Shown here piece by piece: positions 15,636 to 31,703 of a stretch of 64,000 nucleotides of DNA. The DNA is taken from NCBI GenBank assembly GCA_947179485.1, contig OX359250.1, positions 11,762,539 to 11,826,538 on the forward strand, written 5' to 3'. The position numbers and the translations under genes were made by a program. The first letter of the stretch is position 1. Each line of letters begins with the position of its first letter. Below the pieces are notes generated by a model that was not told where the DNA came from, ran no database searches, and worked only from the letters and a program-made list of their open reading frames with translations. This stretch comes from Allacma fusca. Its lineage: Eukaryota; Arthropoda; Collembola; Symphypleona; Sminthuridae.

Positions 15636-18600
15636 GTCGACAACGACCCTACGCGTTTCTTTCTGCTTTAGGTTCGGGCAGAAGGGCCAAAAAGTAAATA
15701 CGAGCATGTATACTTGCAGATGCAACGTACAGTTTCAAATATCACACCCCAAGTTCCCTACAGTATTATACAGTAGGTACATCAGGAGATACAATTCGGT
15801 TCCAACTTGATTCTCCCCAAAAAATTCCAGGGTACAAGTATAAAGCAACTGAAATTCCCCTACATTACGGTCTTGAAGGCTCGTAATTGGTAAAGTTATA
15901 GGGAGTGTGAAACAGTTTCCTCTAGACCTAAATATGTAATGACATGCAGTTACAGTGCAGATACGGACATAGGAAAACTATATAATCCGGTAAAGTCCCA
16001 ACGACTTACTTGTTAAAACTCCCCGCTTGGAAAATATATCTCGGAGCACAGGAGAACATATCAGAGACACAGTACGTGGGCAAGTTCCGTAGTCGTAGAC
16101 ACATCCCTACATAGGAACCAAACGGGGTTGCAACACATACTTGTGCATACTCTCACTAGCCCTCATCTCTACTTGGGGATAATATTGCACTGAGCACAAA
16201 AGCGCAGTCACTCAAACATACATAAAAATGCAAAGGACATATGCATTGGAAAAAGTTTTTTTTTCTGAAATCGGCATTTGTACGCGCCGTGCGGTGGCAG
16301 CAAGCCATCTCTCCCTCGGAAATCCTATAGTGATACATAATTATGTATACACAGTCAGAGCGCAAACATATGAAAAGGAAGGCCAAATTTGAACAAAAAG
16401 TCTACACCGATCCCTTCAGAAAACATCTGGATCCTGTACATAACACTTATTGTGCTGTTCCGTATCTGTTTTTAGTTCTTTCAACTGTTAGATACATTAC
16501 GCTCCAGATCCCACCTATTCCCAAAAACATCCAAAAGAAAAACCGAAGGCAATCCCTAAAAGCTCCAGAGTTATTGGGGATACTTCTATGCATACACATG
16601 TGCATGTACTATCACGGCTAGTAGATACTCCATATTTATACGCCCTCCTTCCTCAGATTGTTCAACGTCGCGGTCGTCGTAATACGTCGTCGTCAATAAT
16701 CAACCCAAATACTTCGAACAACGTGTCTACATACAAAACAAGAACCCGTGCGGAAATCAGGAAGAGAAACTTTACTTCCTCAAGTAGAGTTACGGGTTAT
16801 AGGACCTGAATACAAGTTTCTTTAAATTAGCTCATAAAAAATATAGATATGGTGGAAGTCAGAAGTTAATGATAAAGAAAGGAAAATGCGCCAAACACCT
16901 AAACAGCGTTGTGGAAAGCAGAGGAAAATGCTTGGAATATATTGCCATTACTTATAGAAAAAACGGTCACCTCATAATTACCGCACTTTCACTGTATCAC
17001 GTAAAAATGAATGCAGTATGTAAAGTTAAGTAGTAAAATGAAAATTATTAGTCTATAAAACATTTTTCCTCTACCTCCGTGTTCCTTGCCTATTTCTAAG
17101 CTAAAAACCCATTGAAAACATTCACATCCCAAATTTGAAAAGGAGACCAAACTGTGAAAACTCGAATGAATGAACTAAAAAGTTTAAAAAAATATTTTTT
17201 TTCTCGCTCTCACTCTGTCTCTTGCTGTTTTTTCAATAATCAGATCTTCACAAAGATTTATTTAGACTTGCTCTAGCTTTCACACTACTTCGTCTGGAGT
17301 TTTTCCAAATTAGTTTGCGTTTGTAGTACGGCTGTCAACGTCAACTCTTTTCCCTGGCACATTAACTAGCATAATTACTTTTCGTACGAGGGAATAGTAC
17401 TATGAACTATAACACATCGAAACAATTAGTCTATCTCGTTGTGATAAATACTCTGCTATCATGTCGGTTTAGGAATGACAAGACATTCCCTGTTATTAAA
17501 ATTAATAAGTAGCTTACACTACACGTCAGTGTGAGCATAAAATGAGCACGGGTCCGAAGATTGCCTTAAATTCTTAATTCTGTTCTTCACAGACAACGAC
17601 ACAGGTAGTGTGGTTGGGTGCTGGAATATAATACACGAGCCAAGTTCCAAAAGTTGTTGTAATTGATTGACGAGAACGAACTACAACCATACTTGAGAAA
17701 TGATACTTTCCCACCAACACGAAAATAGAAATAAGCTGAGCTTGTTACGTACGACCAATAATATTCAAGTATACGTACCCAAGCAGTCTTCGATATTTTA
17801 AACTTGCACTGGTAAATTAATTTGGAAAGTATTCCTCATGCATCAGTACGCTCACTCACAATCAGAAAATAGGTCTTCCTCTTTAGCATAATTAATAACT
17901 GAAACTGTTTATGAATCTTGCTTTCATCTCGAATGATACACATGATTTTCCCTCGCCTTACAAATTCATTTATTTCACACATGGAATTTTATTTAATTAA
18001 AGCAGGAGTATGTTTTCATTGGAATCAATACCACTCTCTTTTGCCGTCAGCAAAAACTTGATGAAGTTGCCAACTGAAAAGTTAATTCTCATAATTCATC
18101 GTCAGGTTTGCTCTCATCGAGTGTCCAAGCATAAGATTCAAATGTGCACACGCAGATATTTGATGAGAGGAACACGAAAAGTGTGAGAAAGAACGAGAGC
18201 TGTAAAAAAAGTACGTGCAATGTATTGTAAACGACCGGGGAAAAATGAGAGAGCTACTTTTCCCATGAAAAGTTGATAGAGAAGAATATGAAACAGAGGA
18301 TTTGTTTAGTATGTGAGTAGCAGGCTAGAGTGTAATACCAGGTTATAACATTTCCCTCATAGAATTTTCGCTTCTTATCAATTACTTTACGTTACGAACT
18401 TGATAACTCCGGTAAAAATAATAGCGTGCATGAGAAAAGCGCGGCACATATCATTGCATGAAACTCGTGAAAGTTCTTTGCTCCTTTCATTTCATTCATA
18501 AAACGCGAATGTGTGTGTATACTACACGGTTACTACGAACGACTACTCACTCTCAATACAAGTGTAGTTAAGTGAATCCTTTACTACAATACTCTGCTAC

Positions 18601-19162
18601 TCAGCTCAAAGTCACTTCTCTCACTCAACTCAACTCTTGCAACAACTATGCACATACCTATACCCAGGCACCACGCCTTTCCTATATATACGTCGTGCCC
18701 AGACATGCTGCATACATGGCCAATGCTCAGTAAATAGCGGTATTATATTTTATGCATGAAATGCTATATTATAGAGATGTAGTCTCCGTTATAGCAGCTG
18801 TAAGATAGTTTCCTTGAGTACCGCAATTCTATAATTCGAACCAAGTCAGTCTAATCAACTAAAAACGGTCGTGTTCCATGGGGAGTGTATACTAAATAGA
18901 GTAGTTAGTACTCGGATGTAAAACACTAGTATTCACAATATCAAAAGCGTCATTTACTCTGAGAGGAAGAAAGAGAAGGGGATAGAACTTTAAAGTTGGA
19001 GCAGGAGCAGGAATTAGATTAAAATGAGAATATTTCACCTTGTTAACTTTATACTTTAACTCGAGGGAGAAAATGAGAGAAACAGGAGGGAGGACGCCTA
19101 CTTTTGAAAAGTGGGTATGCATGACGCTCAACCACGAGAAGAAACAAGTTGAGAAAATTTAC

Positions 19163-21975
19163 CTTTCAAACATGGCCCCCGTTGTAACAGTATCAGCAAG
19201 CCGGGCGAGAATCGTGGTACAATCGTTGGAACTTCCATCGCTTCCTCCGTCCGCCAAGAGCAGTCCGCCACCTCCGATTCCATCTACAAAATTTCAATAG
19301 AAACCATAGTTTTCCTCACCATTTGTGCTAGTCAACTTTTACCCCACCTCATCACAAACTCCGCTTCTCACAGGAAATAGAGTTCATAATTTTATTTCCT
19401 GGAATTAATTTAATTTCAACTCTGCTCAAGTAACTCTCTACAACATGGACACTGACTGGTACTCATGTCGAAGTACAGTGTGTCGTCATTTCATCGACTC
19501 ATACTAAATTCACTTAGAATCTAAGACATCTATAATAAAGTAACCATCCGTAGTGAGGTCTGTAAAATACAAACACATGCTAGTAAAAAGGCTATCCTGG
19601 CAAGATGACACAGCAATGAATGGCAATATAAATCATACAATATCATCAAGCCGAAAATTAGCAGCATATTTGAGTAATACAATATATTCTTCGCTAGGTT
19701 AGGAAACATAAGTCACTCGCTATACCATGGTTGATCAAGTCTGAATGGCGTCAGGAAGACCTCTCTGCATGGGAAGATTAAGCGCCCGACGTCTATACTC
19801 GAACTAAAAATAGCTACACATATGACTAAAGACTGACCTGGCATATCCGCTTAAGGATGAATTGAACTTAAAAGTGAAAAAAAGCCATCTGTATTCCATA
19901 ATCTAAGTTTACACACACTGCGGTTATAGGGTACTCCTTTTAGTAGGTACATTGAAATGCCCAACTAACTCAAGAATGATGCTACTACGGTTGGAAGACA
20001 GGTATTTTTTTTAAACAAACTAACAAACGAAAACATACCAGGGCAAATCTTCCAAGGAACCCATTTAAGATCACGATCTCATTACTTTGCTAGATTTGAA
20101 ACCTCCATTCAGGAAAGAAGCTTGTGCCATCAGTAAGTATCAGCTTCCAATTTATCTACTCATTTAGACACCCTTGGTTCCCAACAAGTATTTAAAATGT
20201 TATCGCATGAAAATAAAATATATTTACGCTTGCACAAGAAAAACTACATGGAACTTATTGCTAATAATTTCTACTCTCAACTTAAAGTACATACTAACAA
20301 GGAACTCGACCAGGGTTTCTCACTGCTAAATCCCAATGTGCATGCTTGAGCTGTCTACCAACCCTACACGTTTAGCACAATGTACCGTCAAAATCAATGA
20401 TCCTGCAGTGACACCCGGGTAGTTACAAGCCAGCTTTGATGCGGGACTTGCCGATATTAAGACAACTTTATAACTTTTCCGCCTAATCTCCGATTTAATT
20501 ATGTATGGCGAAGTAAGTGCATACCTACAGCTCCTCTTCCGAACAATGACACTTTAGGCTTGATCCGATCTTGTGTAACTTCGATATCATTTAAATAATG
20601 CTTTCGGAAATTGTTGTGTTCCAAAGCTTCACAGCCATACTATCTATTTCCATATACACAGAGCAGGACTAAAATAATCATTCAAAGTTCCTCTAGAAAC
20701 CGTCCCTGAGCCCCAGGAATGCGATCCACCAAAACTCATAGACTCTGATCCCCCAAAGCTAAAACAGCCACTCACTCCCGTCACATCATTATAAACCCTA
20801 CCAAAACCCGACTATTACCATCCACAAAAATGACAGTCCCAATGACCCAGCTCGTGTTGAATACAGTCTACCGGAACCCACGCTTATTTAACAATATCTA
20901 TACTACTATTTAAACAATAATCAAAACACAGACTAAACTACCAAACACCAAATGACCCCCCTCAAACCTGAGTCACAACTATGTGAACCACATAGTTCGG
21001 AAGCATTCCCGACCAATCCCCTAATTTTAATTCATCCATCATCCCACCGCATCAGGTATCGGGAAATCAATAATGTTCTAATAAAATGATAGCTGCTAAA
21101 TTACGCTCCTCAACAACAACACAGAAGACAAATATTTGTCAACTGAAAACAGGATTATTGTGTGTACAGGGACAACCAATGGAGTATTGAGAGGAGACGT
21201 CCTCACTAAATTGAGAGATGACACCGCTAAAAATGAACGCAACAAAAGGTATCATCGTCATCATTGATTTATTCCAGTCTGATAGACTTTAGCAAACATG
21301 ACAGAAAAATACACACACACGATGCTCTCAATTAGTACACGAATGCGTCGGGGTCCCCCCAAAAAAATACAGTACATATATATATATATATACATACCTA
21401 TACAATAAAAAAAAATAACACCACAAAAGACAACATCATCTCACAATCAGCACTCAATGATCAAACTCTCAATACTCAAAGGAAATTATAAAGGCAGATC
21501 TTTTCACATCAACCTCATATATAGAGCCCTACAAAATTTTGGTCTACTCACACAAACCCGACTATAATTTTAAATTCCGTCCATATACCCACATATAAAA
21601 ACAGAAGTGGACGTATATATATATACATAGAAAAAGAGCATCCAGAGCATGAGACTACCGTGCCGACTGAGCACTGAACTGAATTGAGTTTTTTTTTTAA
21701 TAATTTTAAGCAGGATGCACAGACACGGCAACAATGTGTCCGAATAGCGTGGGCTCCAACTCGAAATTATTAAGGCGCATAAATTCCTAAGCTATGGCAA
21801 TAAATCAAGAAAGAAGTGATAGAAATTATATGAATGGATTACCTGAATCACACTCGTCACCTCCATCAGGATAACTGTACGGGTCCCACTCTGAAAAATA
21901 AAATCACACACTTTATTACTAGGAAATTTTAAGAATGATCGTTGAACAAATTTTGACACAAAACTCACCAGCCAT
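19163..21975 (-). CDS. 5' end of an unidentified minus-strand gene
   Basis: Three exons join in phase. Exon 1 is 21975-21969: only ATG plus four bases are coding (donor GTGAGT). Exon 2 is 21890-21843, and exon 3 is 19283-19163, ending two bases into a codon. The 58-residue product starts MAEWDPYSYPDGGDE, has a Gly-rich run (DGIGGGG) and ends near LADTVTTGAMFE. I do not recognise the family. Support comes from phase agreement at both junctions, higher GC than the surroundings, and a GC-richer region upstream of the ATG that looks like a promoter and 5' UTR. The acidic, Gly/Ser-rich start looks disordered. The next exon was not found, so introns to the left may exceed 10 kb. The splice sites are credible but the gene identity is open. 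Confidence 0.6.
19284..21842 (-). other. Intron 2 of the unidentified minus-strand gene
   Basis: About 2.6 kb between coding exons 2 and 3 of the gene starting at 21975. AT-rich, with a short TA microsatellite at 21375-21393. I see no further exon in it. Confidence 0.5.
21375..21393. repeat. (TA)n microsatellite
   Basis: Nine TA units within an AT-rich intron. Confidence 0.8.
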
Positions 21976-22210
21976 ATTCACACTACGGCGACTACGCACC
22001 TCACCCTCTGCTACTTTCAGTTCAGTCGCGGTCGCAAGTCGCTCCAAGAAAATCTCATCAGAGGGAAAAAAAAATATGGAGAAGGTTGCTGTGCCCTAAG
22101 GCGGACTTGTATGGCTCCACAAGATGCCGCCCAGTCCACTTCTCTCGCACTACAGTCAGGAGTGAGAGTCAGTCAACGCTCGCTCGCTCGCACCGTCGTC
22201 TCGTCTTCCA
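21976..22210 (-). promoter_or_regulatory. Probable promoter and 5' UTR region
   Basis: A GC- and CpG-richer island in AT-rich DNA directly upstream of the minus-strand ATG at 21975. It includes a short tandem GCTC run near 22180-22193. No clear TATA box was identified. Inferred from composition and position only. Confidence 0.4.
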
Positions 22211-22499
22211 CTACAGAATTCCTTCTCTATTTTTTTTCACTCTCATCATATCCTATGCATAAAAACTACAAAAACATCCTATAGGTTTTTTACCATCATT
22301 TTTACAACAATATTTTTTTTCCCTCTCAGACTCAACACACACTCCGCGTACTACAGATAAAACCCTCTCTTGAGCACACATAGCTATACACTTGTCTCTC
22401 ATTACTGTAGTATTTTTTTCAACTTTGAAAAGTCTCAGCTAATTTCCTCGGAAAGTTCTTCCATATACTAGTACACAGGACACATAGGGTAATGAGACT

Positions 22500-22528
22500 G
22501 GAGAGGGAGAGAGAGAGAGAGAGAGAGA
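22500..22528. repeat. (GA)n microsatellite
   Basis: About 14 GA units, read directly. Confidence 0.85.
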
Positions 22529-22699
22529 AATATTATGCTCCTTCAAAAATGATGCAATTCTTTAAATCCGATACTTAATGTAATTACTTGACATGAGCCT
22601 CAAGATTTGTAAATAAATGTGAAGGGTCGTCAATATAGAAGCGTTTGGAAATAAATCTGACGGCTCTTTGATGAATGGAAAGGTATGTAAATAAATACT

Positions 22700-22960
22700 G
22701 GTCTGTAAATAAATGTGAGGTTTGGGAGTAAATGTAAGATTTGGGGAAAAAAGTATTTGTAAATAAATGGGAGGTTCAGGAGTAAATGTAAGATTTGGGG
22801 AAAAAAGTGTTTGTAAATAAATGGGAGGTTTAGGAGTAATTAAATGTAAGATTTGGGGGGAAAAGTAAGGGTTTGTAAATAAATTGAGGTTTAGGAGTAA
22901 ATGCAGGATTTGGGGGGAAAAAGTTAGGGTTTGTAAATAAATTTGAAGGTTTATAAGTTG
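22700..22960. repeat. Minisatellite, 54-61 bp unit, about five copies
   Basis: Tandem units start with TGTAAATAAAT at 22704, 22758, 22812, 22873 and 22932. Each contains GGAGTAAATG(T/C)A and ATTTGGGG followed by an A run. The first spacings are 54 and 54 bp and later ones grow to 61 and 59 bp through small insertions. A degraded unit fragment lies upstream near 22610. Confidence 0.9.
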
Positions 22961-25900
22961 GTGGGAATGTTTGTTAATTGGGATAAAAAGTTAGTGGGGT
23001 TGACAATGTGACTTGTTTTGGGTTGGAAGTCGGATGTAAAAAGTGTAGGAGTGATACGTTAGGAGTAAAAAGGTGTTCGCAAACAATAAATCATTTTAGG
23101 CCTCACGTCAGTCACGTCCTGTCCGCTGCTTGATCTTCCTTCCTGAAACATTGTACAGAGCCGACTGATCAACGCAGGGGACTCTTATATGGTTATGTAT
23201 AGGAGAGAGTGGTTGGAAAAAATGATTGTATGAATGAAAGTATGTACGACAATGACAGTGAATTTTTCCCCAATTATTCCCCAACGAAGCACATATCTAC
23301 ACTTAACTTCATGGAAAAACATGTTGACTTTTTACCTTGGAAAGTAATGCATATACTTTTATCTCCTGCAGATTTCACTCTCATCTGACTGTGCATTGTA
23401 TTTATTGCACATGCAGTTTGTAGTTTCGGCTTAAATGCTCTGTTGGGATGTTCAACTTTTGTTAAATGCATGATTATACAAGGAGAGTAATAAGGTTGTA
23501 AGTTTGTAACGAGTGCAGGTGCTTTAAGTTCGTATTTTTGCAGGAAAAAGCAGGCAGTGTTTCCAGTGAGGCACGACATACAAGTACTTGAGTACACAGG
23601 ATTTTTGCGAGTTGGGAAACTGCTGAGGGTTTTTTATTTGCATGGATTGTGTATTGGAACCAGCAGCGTATGGGAGTAAACATATTGATGCAATAGAAAT
23701 TTAAGAAAATTTTGAAAAGATGTCTTTCTGTTGATTCCTATTGGGCGTGTAATTTAAATTAATACTGATGTAGTCTGTACTGGGTAATTATAGTACATTG
23801 CAGTACAGAATTTCGACAGCACTTAGGTTGGTTGTTTCAAGCTATTTTTGAATGGGAGATTCGTAGCTGAAATTATACTGGCATTATAGCTGACAATGAG
23901 TTCAAACTGTAATGTTAGTATAGCAATGTCAAGCTAATGACGTGCCGACAGTCAATTATTTGTAACGATGTTCAAGTTGCGTAAATGATGAGAGAAGGAA
24001 GTTATTTATTAACTTTTGCCTGTATTATTTACTCTGTAGTTTGGTCGGTGCTTTTTATTCAAACTGTTTACACACGGGATGGATGGATGGAACGTCATGT
24101 CCCTGGAAAATCTAAGATATACATTGTTCTTTCACTTCTATCCATATTTTAACTATTTAAGCGGGATAAGGATGTAAGTACTTACATGTGTACTTATGTT
24201 GGACTTTCCCTGTTAGCAACCACGGCACTTGTAATGTGATTAGAACGAAGTCTACAATAATCTTATGTGAATAAAGTTCTATAGAATGTTAGAGTTTGTT
24301 GAAATGGAGACTTTTGCTAATCTGTAGTAAAATTTGAAGCACTAATCATAAAATTTCTTTTAGACTTTTGTTTTTAATGGACAATCACGTAAAGGTATAA
24401 AACCGTTTTTATTACTAGTATACAATGGCAAGAGAAAATAATGAGTAAGTAATATTAGCTGCATTGCTATGGCATTTTTATTGAGAAAACAATAAACATT
24501 GGAGTATACATATATTTCGAATTATTTTTTCCAAGCTGACAATGAGAGTGCGCATATTAGTGCCACATGGTTTTCAGAACAATTTTTCCATTTTAAGTAT
24601 ACATAACGTTCAAGATCGCGTTCATAAAGTTCCATTTATTTATTTTAGACAGGCTGGAGTAAACCATGCAACACGCGGTCGAGCCTTTGCTATAGTATAG
24701 ATATGTAGAATTTAATTTACATCTGCGATTATATAATTAACTACACATAGAGGTAATATTATACGATTGTACAACAAATATAAATTTCTATTCGTTCCAT
24801 GATTAATAGTTGTGATAGCCATTTGATCGATTTAATCTTCTTTGTTTCTATAATAAAACCATTGTTTGCAGTTTCGTAAATATTTTTACGTATATATAGG
24901 TAACAGGTTTGACGTTGACCTTTCAGGTACGCAATATGAAATTTCTTTTAAGATTTCTATAGATTTGTGTTTAATACTTGGGCACGTATTCCCCAAGAAA
25001 TTTTCTACTTCTTGATTTTTTTTACGTATTTCGCTATAGTTTTCGTACATAGCTACTATGTATGTATTGGTACAATTTTTATTACTGTAGAACGAATAGA
25101 AATGAAGACTAAAAACTTCCCGTTATATTATCCTTCATTTGAATTTTTTAACGCCGAATCTTACCATACAGCACATTCATAACTTCGAAACAGCACAACA
25201 ACACTACACCTAAGCCACCATTATTTATCGGTTTCGACCTTCTCTAATAATTAATAACAGAACGTGTTGGTACAAAGCAATAAAGGCTTTTTAATTTTTT
25301 AAATCATTGGGTAATTTAAACAAAATCGAGTGAAAATGTATTCCTAAAACAAAAGTCTACCGACAAGATACTTCTAGAAACTGCGTTACATTGTTACTTA
25401 CAGAATAGCTAATTTTCTGTATTTAAAAAAATTATACATTCTATGAATTCTTAAACATTCGAAATTCGTGCCTGTTCTACTGAGAATTTTTACCTAAGTA
25501 CAAATAATTGTAAACATATCATCGTATTTCAACGTAAATTTTGCTTTTGAACAACAATATTTACGTTTTTACAAAAACTACTATTGAAGTGTAAAAACAG
25601 GAGAACAGTAAAGGAAGATTAATCAATCCCAAAAACAAATGGCAATAGATTGTTAAAACAGTAACAAATCTACTTGCAAATCCGTTTCAGTTTAAATTAA
25701 AAATAATTTGTACACAATTATCGTACAAATTTAACCCCTAAACATACAAATAGGTCTGCGGATAGCTTTAGTCTCATAACTTTTTTAATTGGTACTGCGT
25801 TAATCGTACATACCACTTAGCCCAAGTTAGTTCAGAATACATTAATCTTACTACAGTTTTGAGATTTTAAAATCTTCTACAGTCACCGAGAATAAACTCT

Positions 25901-26297
25901 AATACTCTGGCTGACAAATATTATTGAAAATTGTTATAACTCTGTTGTTACTATTATTAGTAACTGAGATGAACATCACAACTTCATAGTGCAATATATT
26001 TCGAATGGTACATGATTAGTAACAGGGGAGACAAATGACAACTGACAACGGGAGATTTTAAACACGAATGGAGCTAAAAAATTTAAATTCAACATGTTTA
26101 CCGGTAGAACAAACACATTCTAACACACAAGAGTTATTCAACCCAAGCGATGTTTTCGCTACTCAGGCTGCGTATTATTTCATTATTAATCGAATAGCGA
26201 TTATGCTGATTTCATGAGGATTTTAAAATAGATTTAATGGTTACAATTTAGTCGGACTTGGCTACTTTTCCTACTGAACGGCATAAATGTTTGAGAA
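22961..26297. other. Intergenic region
   Basis: About 3.3 kb of AT-rich DNA between the 5' end of the unidentified gene and the 3' end of RSPRY1. The short open frames show no splice structure or recognisable protein. Nothing else seen. Confidence 0.6.
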
Positions 26298-26303
26298 TTT
26301 ATT
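26298..26303 (-). promoter_or_regulatory. Polyadenylation signal for RSPRY1
   Basis: AATAAA on the minus strand, about 25 bp after the RSPRY1 stop codon at 26327-26329. The position is close but plausible for a short 3' UTR. Confidence 0.5.
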
Positions 26304-26326
26304 GTTGCTTCTGAAGGGCCATGTAA

Positions 26327-29943
<3,617 letters not shown>

Positions 29944-30433
29944 TCACAATGGAACTCTTCAACAAAAACAAAATTGTAGCTCATATAATTGTCAAATACG
30001 TACTTTGAAAACACGACCGGGCAAAATGTCAACGTCAACTGACTTGCATTGATTTCTCACATCATACACAAACCTTTATCACAAGTTACAATACCGAGTT
30101 AAATTACTGTAAATACTGCAAACATTGCCCAACTTGGCATCACGTCCTAATTTAATTCTGTATCACCGTCAAATAAGCACTATTCGTTTTCAATTGCCGC
30201 GTACTCAATCATAAGTAGATCAAAACAAAGTCCACAATCCGACTACAAATAAGATCATACATAAGTGTGTAAAACCCAACTGTAATCACTGTTCAATTTC
30301 AAAGTAATTATTACAACCATCCAAGTTTAAACACAATTCTATTAACACATTAAATGTCCATTCTTCTTCCCTCCTGGCTCAAAAACACAGGACCCAAATA
30401 GTCCTTAAATTTCCGAGTAGGAACCCACACCCA

Positions 30434-30700
30434 TCAATTTACCCCTCCGATCCTCCACACTTTCAAATTCTTCAAATAACTATTCTTCATTACAGGTTTA
30501 ATCCCAGGCTGACTTTCTTTTACCGTGATGTTATCTGGAAATATAGAACAAGTACAATTAAGAGCTTCTTGGACCCCACACACAACTGTTCCTATATCAC
30601 TCACTCCTCCACAACGATTGCAATAATCTATGAACTCTTCTTTCTTACACACTTTGTCCACCTCGAGAGAAAAAAAAACTAATCTCCAGGAGAACTGCAT
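30434..30700 (-). CDS. Possible cysteine-rich protein or terminal exon
   Basis: An 88-residue frame, or a terminal exon if it starts at the acceptor-like CTCTCGAG near 30661. The cysteine pattern is C-x8-C-x2-C-x10-C-x8-C-x-C (VCKKEEFIDYCNRCGG, then LNCTC). It loosely resembles small secreted protease-inhibitor repeats of the pacifastin type, but one conserved cysteine of that pattern is missing. No clear signal peptide is encoded in the frame itself, so an upstream exon would be needed. Function unknown; it may be chance. Confidence 0.3.
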   Translation of the reverse strand: MQFSWRLVFFSLEVDKVCKKEEFIDYCNRCGGVSDIGTVVCGVQEALNCTCSIFPDNITVKESQPGIKPVMKNSYLKNLKVWRIGGVN

Positions 30701-31400
30701 ATAGAAACAAGGATACTAAATGTAAACATATAATCTTGGGGATCCCCAATCACTCAAATTAAAAACCCATTAACGGAGGGGGTTAAAGAGTTCCCATGCT
30801 CGATTAGCTTTAGACTACAAGTAAGTACTTACATACATTGATAACTGATTTGAACAAGTCATCCGAGTGATTTGGTTCCTGCCCTCCTCAGATTTTTGTA
30901 TGTATGTAATAATTATTATTATTATTGTTGCTGTCCAAAGAAATGAGTCAGCTGAGAGAGCTCACACTGTTGTAGGAAACCTCCACTCCTGTTCATTGAC
31001 GATGACCTGGCAAGAAAGACCTGATAATTTTAATTTCTGGGACAATTCTGGCCCCAATGTTCTGGCCAGTGAAATAATTAAGAGCGCTAAAGGTAAAGTT
31101 GTGAAATAAGAGCAAAAAGGGAAGTGTATTAAATCCGAACGTACATACTTACTTGCAAGCAGGAAAGTGAGACAGATGATTTTGCTTTTGCCTGACATAC
31201 GAATTATTCAAGGAGTTGACTCGTCAGCTAAGGGTTTCATTCGTACAGCCTCAGCAGCTCGTACCCACAGGATACTCTCCAAAGGCAAGACGATCGACTC
31301 CATTTACTCCTTTAGCCATTCATTCTTTTTACTACCCACTACCCCTGCAGATACATACAGGGCTGTATGATGATACTGTAAGCTATACTTTAATCATACG

Positions 31401-31465
31401 GGTGTGTGTTTGTCTGTGTGTGAGTGTATGTGTGTGTGTGTGTGTGTGTGTTTGAGTGTGTGTGC
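31401..31465. repeat. (GT)n microsatellite, interrupted
   Basis: GT array with TT, CT and GA interruptions. Confidence 0.9.
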
Positions 31466-31664
31466 TGGCTATGTCCATTCTAATAATAAAAGCTCTATCT
31501 AGTATACTTCTCGTGTAAGTACAAATAGGAACGGGTGACATTGGGAGCTTGGGTTGAGCAGCAGCCATCTCTCCTTTTGAACCGTTTGATATGATTTTTA
31601 TGTGGCACTTTATTACTACAATATCGGCACTTTAAGAGCAAATCATAAAATATAACCTAGAGTC

Positions 31665-31670
<6 letters not shown>

Positions 31671-31695
<25 letters not shown>

Positions 31696-31703
31696 TGTGT
31701 GTT
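31671..31703. repeat. (GA)n followed by (GT)n microsatellite
   Basis: About 13 GA units running into a short GT tract. Confidence 0.85.

Larger units (their letters stand above)
1..19162. other. Large non-coding stretch, probably intronic
   Basis: No coding region that I can recognise lies here on either strand. The open frames present are short and mostly translate simple repeats or lack coding character. Three exons of a minus-strand gene lie just to the right (19163-21975) and its last visible exon ends mid-codon, so the gene must continue leftwards and this stretch is likely one or more very long introns. It holds many microsatellites, listed separately, and a perfect 190-bp duplication. 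A few short splice-bounded open segments on the minus strand might be exons; these are described under findings. Confidence 0.5.
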